From: Leptodactylus fallax
Taxonomy: Eukaryota > Chordata > Amphibia > Anura > Leptodactylidae
DNA length: 64,000 nt
Assembly (NCBI GenBank): GCA_947044405.1
Contig: CAMRHE010000054.1
Location: 7,393,501 to 7,457,500, forward strand
Reading direction: 5' to 3'
Shown: positions 57,614 to 64,000 of the stretch, piece after piece
How positions within the stretch are numbered: position 1 is the first letter of the stretch
Layout: every line of letters starts with the position of its first letter
Position numbers and translations under genes: made by a program
Notes under the pieces: generated by a model
Seen by the model: the letters and a program-made list of their open reading frames with translations, nothing else
Databases searched by the model: none
What the model was told of the DNA's origin: nothing

Positions 57614-59769
57614 GCACCCCACTCCCCTCATTCTCTTCAGTGGGAATGCCAGAGATAGCTGTGTGGGCTTGGGTTTGCACATGGGTTCATTCACAACAGA
57701 GTTAACCCCTGTTGTGAATGAACCCTATTCTCAGGATTGGTGGGGATCAGACCCCCACCAATTTAGCAATTTATCCTATTTTTTTTTCTTCACTTAAGCC
57801 ACGCTAGGGGGCATGTACCATAGGCTGCAATTCTACACTACTGCAGTATGGGAAAATCCTTATATAAATCTTGAAGCCAGCCACAGGCAAGCCCTAATAG
57901 TTATATTACTTTAATAGGCCTGGGAGCTTTCAGAAGTCTCCCAGCTGCCAAAGTAACCAGAAATAATCAGAAGGGACTCTGATCATGGGCATAACTGCCA
58001 GATCTACACTGTGTAATACAGCGGAGACCCAGCGGTTATAGAGCCCACTCTGCCTCTGAGCGAGCCCCATATTCAAACACTAACATCTGCTGTACTATTA
58101 TGTGATTGCCGGGAAGGTGTTTTTATCTGATTACATTCTCGATTTAACTTGTTCACCACTACAGGCCTGAACCAGGTTAACACAGTTTTAATCAATTATG
58201 CTAATTGAAAACACTGGCATATGGCAGCTTTAGAAATCAGAGTCAAACTCTACCTTACTGCGCTGTTCTAAATAGTCCTTTCGGTGTTTCTGATAGGGTT
58301 GGACACCCGTTTGGGGCTGCAGTGACTAGCCAGAAGCTGCTCAAAGTAGTAGTGTACACGCAGGGCAGGCAGCAGAAACTGGAAGAAGAATACCCCCTCT
58401 CGAGCCTCATAACGCACTGTATGTAGTATTAAGGGCTGTGGCACCATTTAAATGTCTGCAAGAATCGTGTTCTGATGATTCTATTAAAATAAAAAAAATG
58501 AATTGTCAAACTCTAAGGGCGAATTAATTTGATGAATCAATCTGCCCTACCTAGAATTTATGCCGGCCTTTTTTTGTCCAGCCACCAGCATTCCCCTACA
58601 TTGTTGGCCAGCCATGCACAATTGAATGTCCTGTCCTGATACCTGTGTTGTGGTGTTCCTCAAACAGGTGTCAGCTAGTCCGCTGCCATAGAAAATCCTT
58701 GATTGGTCCTGGACTTGAGCACAATGCAGTAGCAGGGCTGAAGTTGGTGCTCTGTGCTCACTAGAGATCCTGGGAGATGGAAGAAGGATGATATGAGCTG
58801 GCCACATCAGGGAATGTTGTAAGCCCACTACAAAACTGGAAATATCATCCAGATTCAAGCAGCTGGTTTTTTATTATTATTATTTTTACAAATAACGAAA
58901 TAACACTATCTGCTCCTTATGTCTCCCATAGACCCATGGAGAAAATAGAAATTCTGCCTATCTTTGTCATTCACAGCCTCTGGCATCTCTCACACTAGGG
59001 CAGCAAAGTGAGTGAAGTGTTTAGACAAGAGATAAAGGAAAGGAGCTTTCTAAATGGATAAAGAAGCATTTTTCATTGAGCTATATTAGTTTCTGATAGT
59101 GCACAACACACCATGTACAAGTGACTATCAACAGGGTGAAAAGGTGAGAATTCTATTACTTGATATGGAGCACACGTCTAGTGGGAGTATGGCTATTGTA
59201 TCTCTCTGTTATGTATATGTATATACATTGTTAACACACTTAGGATTTGTCTATGGCAAATTCATCATGATTTTACAGAAGGATCTGCAGTAAAAATCCA
59301 AGGCTAAAACTCTGATTTCTGCCGTGGATGTGTCAACAGATATGCATGAGGATTAGACCCATTGTCATTCAGAGTGGCAAATTCGCAGCTATTTTGTGCA
59401 GAATGCAGATTTCTGTGAATTTTTATTTTTTTTAAATGAGATGCAGACTTTATTTCTAGAGCATGTGAATTGGGTATAAAATATTCATTTTCTTGAAATG
59501 GATTCAAATGTTATTAGATTTGATGAGGTTTTAGGCACAGAATTTGCACCTAAATTTTCATCAATTTTTCAATGTGTGAACAGAGTCTTAATTAGTCCTG
59601 CTGAAGAATCTAACAAGCTGCAAGCTGTCTTCTGGAATTTTTTGCTTTGTCTTTGTCCATAGTGTCCAATACACCATTTGCTAAAACATGTTCAGAAAAT
59701 AGATGCATCTTGTACAACCAAAAGAAACATAAGAAGCAATATGGCAATTGTTGGATAAAAATAAGAATG

Positions 59770-59850
59770 TAGATTATATAAATCCTTGGGACTCCAGTGC
59801 TGCAAGGCTGCAGTGCTAACCACTGAGCCACCGTGCCGCCTGTTAATACG
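59770..59850 (-). repeat. tRNA-headed SINE relic, head only
   Basis: On the minus strand: GGCGGCACGGTGGCTCAGTG, then GTTAGCACTGCAGCCTTGCA, then GCACTGGAGTCC. The word TGGCTCAGTGG fits a pol III A box. The downstream B box and tail are replaced by unrelated DNA. Confidence 0.6.
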
Positions 59851-60010
59851 TGTTACTGCATTTTTTGAGAGCCTGTTCACATTCCACTAACTCTCCCATT
59901 GGAGTAAATGTTACTGTAATGAACATGGATTATTTCATATTGCATTGTCAATAATGGCGCAATCTCTGGGCAAAAAACTGACGTGCTCTGCCATTTCTGT
60001 AACTACTGTA

Positions 60011-61593
60011 CAAATGAATGCTCCCACTAAGTTCTCCCACTTAAAAAGATGAGGTCGGCCTGTAATTGACATCATAGGTAGACCTCAACTATGAGAGACA
60101 AAATGAGAAAACAAATCCAGAAAATCACATTGTCTGATTTTTAAAGAATTTATTGGCAAATTATGGTGGAAAATAAGTATTTGGTCAATAACAAAAGTTC
60201 ATCTCAATACTTTGTTATATATCCTTTGTTGGCAATGAAAGAGGTCAAACGTTTTCTGTAAGTCTTCACAAGGTTGGCACACACTGTTGCTGGTATGTTG
60301 GCCCATTCCTCCATGCAGATCTCCTCTACAGCAGTGATGTTTTGGGGCTGTCGCTGGGAAACACGGACTTTTAACTCCCTCCAAAGGTTTTCTATGGGGT
60401 TGAGCTCTGGAGACTGGCTAGGCCACTCCAGGACCTTGAAATGCTTCTTACGAAGACACTCCTTCGTTGCCCTGGCAGTGTGCTTGGGATCATTGTCATG
60501 CTGAAAGACCCAGCCACGTTTCATCTTCAATTCCCTTGCTGATGGAAGGAGGTTTTTACTCAAAATCTCACGATACATGGCCCCATTCATTCTTTCATGT
60601 GCACGGATCAGTCGTCCTGGTCTCTTTGCAGAGAAACAGCCCCAAAGCATGATGTTGCCACCCCCATTCTTCACAGTAGGTATGGTGTTCTTTGGATGCA
60701 ACTCAGCATTCACTCTCCTCGAAACACGACGAGTTGTGTTTCTACCAAATAGTTCTACTTTGGTTTCATCTGACCATATGACATTCTCCCAATACTCTTC
60801 TGGAACATCCAAATGCTCTCTAGCAAACTTCAGACGGGCCCGGATATGTACTGGCTTAAGCAGGGGGACACGTCTGGCACTGCAGGATCTGAGTCCCTGG
60901 CGGCGTAGTGTGTTACTGACGGTAGCCTTTGTTACGTTAGTCCCAGCTTTCTGCAGGTCATTCACTAGGTCCCCCCATGTGGTTCTGGGATTTTTGCTCA
61001 CCGTTCTTGTGATCATTTTGACCCCACGGGGTGAGATCTTGCGTGGAGCCCCTGATCGAGGGAGATTATCAGTGGTCTTGTATGTCTTCCATTTTCTAAT
61101 TATTGCTCCCACAGTTGATTTCTTCACACCAAGCTGCTTGCCTATTGCAGATTCAGTCTTCTCAGCCTGGTGCAGGTCTACAATTTTGTTTCTGGTGTCC
61201 TTCCACAGCTCTTTGGTCTTCACCATAGTGGAGTTTGGAGTGTGACTGTTTGAGGTTGTGGACAGTTGTCTTTTATACTGATAACAATTTCAAACAGGTG
61301 CCATTACTACAGGTAATAAGTGGAGGACAGAGGAGCCTCTTAAAGAAGAAGTTACAGGTCTGTGAGAGCCAGAAATCTTGCTTGTTTGTAGGTGACCAAA
61401 TACTTATTTTCCACCATAATTTACAAATAAATTCATAAAAAAAATCAGACTGTGATTTTCTGGATTTGTTTTTTCATTTTGTCTCTCATAGTTGAGGTCT
61501 ACCTATGATGTCAATTACAGGCCTCTCTCATCTTTTTAAGTGGGAAAACTTTGCACAATTGGTGGCTGACTAAATACTTTTTTTTCCTCATTG
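60011..61593 (-). mobile_element. Tc1-like transposon with intact transposase
   Basis: The right end CTCATTG is followed by TA (61594-61595). The left end CAAATGA follows TA (60009-60010). Long inverted repeats include CCCACTTAAAAAGATGAG, CCTGTAATTGACATCATAGG and AGACCTCAACTATGAGAGAC. The outermost part of the left repeat is about 24 bp shorter than the right one. It lies in a PRIM2 intron, antisense to the gene. Confidence 0.92.
60204..61226 (-). CDS. Tc1/mariner transposase, full length (340 aa)
   Basis: Cut-and-paste transposase that binds the element's inverted repeats and moves it to TA sites. An uninterrupted frame starts [20 protein letters not shown]. It has paired helix-turn-helix DNA-binding units (residues about 10-48, [20 protein letters not shown], and 80-115), a GRPR-like linker (SGAPRK), and a DDE domain. 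The triad is D153 ([11 protein letters not shown]), D244 ([12 protein letters not shown]) and E279 (PIENLW), with 34 residues between the last two, as in Tc1. [12 protein letters not shown] is the glycine-rich box. It ends NKGYITKY. Length equals the family norm. Intactness suggests recent activity. Confidence 0.95.
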   Translation of the reverse strand: MVKTKELWKDTRNKIVDLHQAEKTESAIGKQLGVKKSTVGAIIRKWKTYKTTDNLPRSGAPRKISPRGVKMITRTVSKNPRTTWGDLVNDLQKAGTNVTKATVSNTLRRQGLRSCSARRVPLLKPVHIRARLKFAREHLDVPEEYWENVIWSDETKVELFGRNTTRRVSRRVNAELHPKNTIPTVKNGGGNIMLWGCFSAKRPGRLIRAHERMNGAMYREILSKNLLPSARELKMKRGWVFQHDNDPKHTARATKECLRKKHFKVLEWPSQSPELNPIENLWRELKVRVSQRQPQNITAVEEICMEEWANIPATVCANLVKTYRKRLTSFIANKGYITKY

Positions 61594-61810
61594 TACCTGC
61601 TTGATTGGACCTGCAGCAAACTCTCACAATTCTGAAGAAGTTCAGGTGGATGGTTTTGCTGCATTGCAGAAAAATACATCCAGAAGAATATTAAACCTTT
61701 TTTTGTGCAAATTGAACTAAAGTGCTAGTGCATTTAGTTTAGTAAATCTGCTACACATGTGTTAAAATCCTTTGAGACATATTTAAATTAAAGCTGTAAT
61801 TTTCTTTCAG

Positions 61811-61906
61811 ATAACTGAAGAAGAGAAGATGATGTATGAGGATGAACTGTTGAGTTCTGTGTATGGCCTGAGCAAAACTAAACTGGAAGACTTGGAAATT
61901 TACAAA
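61811..61906 (+). CDS. PRIM2: PRIM2 coding exon E: residues 159-190
   Basis: After TTTCTTTCAG it encodes ITEEEKMMYEDELLSSVYGL and SKTKLEDLEIYK. It aligns with the human stretch ISDEEKTLREQEI...IYK with moderate divergence. The donor is AAA|GTAGGC, a weak site with non-consensus bases at +4 and +5. Phase 0 on both sides. Confidence 0.9.
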
Positions 61907-63649
61907 GTAGGCTTCTCATTACTTTAAACAGTCTTCAAACTGATCTTTATAGAAAAAACTGTCTTTAGAAGTATAAGTATCTACTTCCTGATATACCTGA
62001 TTGCAGCTATGCCGCAGTAACAACCTTATGTTGATGTCTTTGTTAATACAAACATATAGTTCTTGGATTTGAGGTGACGGTTTTGGTGAACACACCATAA
62101 AGACATATCATAAGTTCACATTGACTGTTTCCAAAAGTATTGACTGTTCCATAACTTGCAGTATAGCTTAGAAGTGCTTGCCACTCAGGTATAGCATACT
62201 AGTCAGCTGCAGCTGTCAGTTCCTTAGTCAGTGGACCCCTACACCACCACAATGAGATGTCACATATTTAGGGTCACATTCAGATGTGGTGGATTTGATA
62301 CTACTTTTCCATGCAGATTCTGCACCAAAAACCTGCTTCGTTCTACAGTACAATACGTGTGAATTACTTTTTCGGAACCCTATCTATATGCTTTTCCATA
62401 CTTACTAAAAAACCAAGTTAAAAGACCTGTTCCCTGCAGGACACAGACAGGCCCCAATGTTATATGAGGGATATTGCAGAGGCAAAAAAATGCTAATGAA
62501 TGTCCCTCACATACCTATCATCCATGATGAGGGTGGCTGCTTAGTATTCTAACTGCACACAAATAAGGCTTCTATAATGTGCAGGTACAAGGCTATATGT
62601 AGCACACTGTGATGGGTAACAGCCTATTGACTCTGCCCATACAGTTTAAATCAGGGAAGCTCCCCAGTACCACCTTAGTACAACCCACTGAATACTGACA
62701 CCAATTCTCCCTTCAATGGGTTGTCCATTTTCAGCAAATAAATGTTTGTATGCTGTAAAGTTATACAATTTTCCAGTGTACTTCCTACATTAATTACTCA
62801 CTGTTTTTCTAGATATTTTGCTTGCTGTCATTTTTGGTTTACTTCCATTTGATAAAAATCAGTCCGTGGTGATGTGATGAACACACAGGTGCACAGCCTG
62901 TTACAGTCACAGCACAGTAATCGGTACTGTCTTGTCACTTGTGTCTCTATCACATGACCATGCACTGAGTTTTATCCACTGGAAGTAAGGTTACGTTCAC
63001 ATCTGCATTGAAGTCTCCATTAGGAGGCTTCATCACACTGCCCACCTTTTTGTCCCCCGCTTTCAGTTTAAAAACAGACTCCCAACAGTCAATGGAGTCC
63101 GTCGGACTCTGTATGTATCCGCTGTTTTATCGGTCTGCCTGTCCGTTATTCTGGTCCTAGCGCTAGTGTGAACCTAGTGTAAGCAATGAATGACAGCAAG
63201 CAGAGATTTAACACTCCATGAGGAATTGATACAGAAAGGCAAATTGTATGCAAAAAATAACCTTTGCTAAAACTGGACAAGCATCTTTTGATTTTCTGAC
63301 CATAAATGTTGCAATATACTTTATTCACAGATATTGCTTCTATTCTGTGAAATCCTGCACTGAAATTAACTTCTGTCCCTCCTGTTTTCCTTGTTTCTTC
63401 ACTGCTTCTCACTGGAGTACGAGAGTATACAGGCTCTTTGGTAATGCAGGGAAGCTGAGGCTGGGGGGCATACATTTATACATTTACAGCTGTTTGTCCT
63501 TATGCAGTTAAAGAAGCCTCAGGTCTACATCTAATGCACCTATCCATTAGTGGTCTTTTCTATAGTGACTGTTTACATTATCGTGCATGCTTGATGACTT
63601 TGGCTTATTGTGATTTTTTTATTTATTTATTTTCACCTCTTATTTGAAG
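61907..63649 (+). other. PRIM2 intron (1.7 kb) with a small-element copy
   Basis: 62707-63010 is the second copy of the element at 41616-41956 (GGGTTGTCCATTTTCAGC, CTGCTTGCTGTCATTTTTGG, ACACACAGGTGCACAGCC). It lacks the tandem expansion. 62990-63180 contains TACGTTCACATCTGCATTG and a GTGTGAACCTAG end, another small repeat. No exon. Confidence 0.6.
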
Positions 63650-63787
63650 GTACCGTTTCAAGCTGCCCTTGACTTAGTGCGTCCACGAAAAGTGTTCCTC
63701 TCTAAAGGATTTGCTTTCATTCCACACAAGGACATTATTACTTTGATCTTGAATGACTTCAGGACGAGATTGTCTAAAGCTCTTGCC
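63650..63787 (+). CDS. PRIM2: PRIM2 coding exon F: residues 191-236 (gene continues off the right edge)
   Basis: After a pyrimidine-rich tract ending TTTGAAG it encodes [20 protein letters not shown] and [20 protein letters not shown], then LSKALA. This matches human [20 protein letters not shown] and FRAKLSKALA. The donor is GCC|GTAAGT at 63788, phase 0. The C-terminal domain with the four cysteines that hold the 4Fe-4S cluster lies outside the window. Confidence 0.96.
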
Positions 63788-64000
63788 GTAAGTCGAATTA
63801 CTTTTATCAGAGTAAAACACTACAGCCCGTTCTGTATTATTATTTTATTTGTTTATTTTTCATCGTTCTAAAAGAAAACTGCATTTAAACAGTGGTACGT
63901 GTGCCATCCTTTTCTGTTAAAGGGTACCTGAGTTTTCTTCAGAAGTTGAAATACCTGCAGGGTCTTGCAGGGTAGTCTGTTCTCTGGCTGTATAAGCCTT
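63788..64000 (+). other. PRIM2 intron, start
   Basis: Non-coding sequence to the window end; no exon seen. Confidence 0.7.

Larger units (their letters stand above)
52685..61810 (+). other. PRIM2 intron (9.1 kb)
   Basis: No exon seen. 53880-54420 contains GATCAGTTTT-type repeats (an inverted pair near 53940 and 54365). 54680-54830 (TTTCAGGGCACAGCCCTTCTCAAGTGTATG) is a frog-type repeat end. 55660-56640 may be the minus-strand 3' part of an old element (A-rich end after AATAAAG on the minus strand), with no recognisable protein. 56805-56816 (TCAGTAGGGGGA) is a lone CTCF-like word. 57900-59700 shows nothing recognisable. Confidence 0.55.

Noticed and set aside
60577..61245. 222-codon plus-strand frame
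   Set aside because: It is the antisense shadow of the Tc1 transposase on the minus strand.

Overview
This window is nuclear DNA of a vertebrate, most likely a frog. It has short exons with GT-AG introns of up to 9 kb, and it is dense with repeats. The repeats include L2 and L1 LINEs, Tc1 transposons, a Helitron, hAT-like and TTAA-targeted small elements, and a tRNA-headed SINE with an L2-type tail. The placement as an anuran is inferred from the repeat types and from protein similarity recognised from memory; no database was searched.

Three host genes are visible. (1) The first coding exon of RAB23 lies on the minus strand at the left edge (start codon at 74-76, P-loop GNGAVGKS), and the rest of the gene is outside the window. 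(2) An intact, intronless 403-codon gene at 12334-13545 (+) is homologous to the centrosomal protein CEP43 (FGFR1OP/FOP). It has a GC-rich, CpG-containing promoter and an extra EF-hand-like segment in mid-protein; it looks like a retained retrogene. (3) Six coding exons of PRIM2, the DNA primase large subunit, lie on the plus strand between 36833 and 63787. They encode about 236 N-terminal residues, and the gene runs off the right edge. RAB23 and PRIM2 are also head-to-head neighbours in human, so the locus is syntenic and the CEP43-like gene sits between them.

Layout: 1-12 kb is RAB23 upstream/intron DNA filled with small repeats, with one candidate 5' exon near 7.83-7.94 kb. 11.7-13.5 kb holds the CEP43-like promoter and gene. 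15.2-20.5 kb is a decayed minus-strand L2 LINE that received a TTAA-targeted DNA element, with a possible solo LTR at its 5' side. 21.4-27.5 kb is a nearly full-length but frameshifted minus-strand L1 LINE. 28.1-33.1 kb contains a hAT hairpin element, a dead Tc1 transposon and a TTAA element. 33.7-34.0 kb is the candidate PRIM2 promoter with an E2F-type site, followed by a G-rich minisatellite of about 21 units in the presumed first intron. The PRIM2 introns carry most of the other elements: a hAT element with a perfect 8-bp target duplication, an inverted minisatellite, a Helitron with a nested hAT copy, a long-TIR transposon, a repeat family carrying CTCF-like motifs, and a Tc1 copy with an intact 340-residue DD34E transposase.

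The genes do not form an operon or shared pathway. RAB23 (ciliary/Hedgehog trafficking) and CEP43 (centriole and cilium assembly) are functionally related, and each candidate promoter holds an RFX X-box-like site. No wholly new multigene system is evident. The most distinctive items are the CEP43-like retrogene, the intact Tc1 transposase, the G-rich minisatellite and a 2A-like motif in the L2 element.
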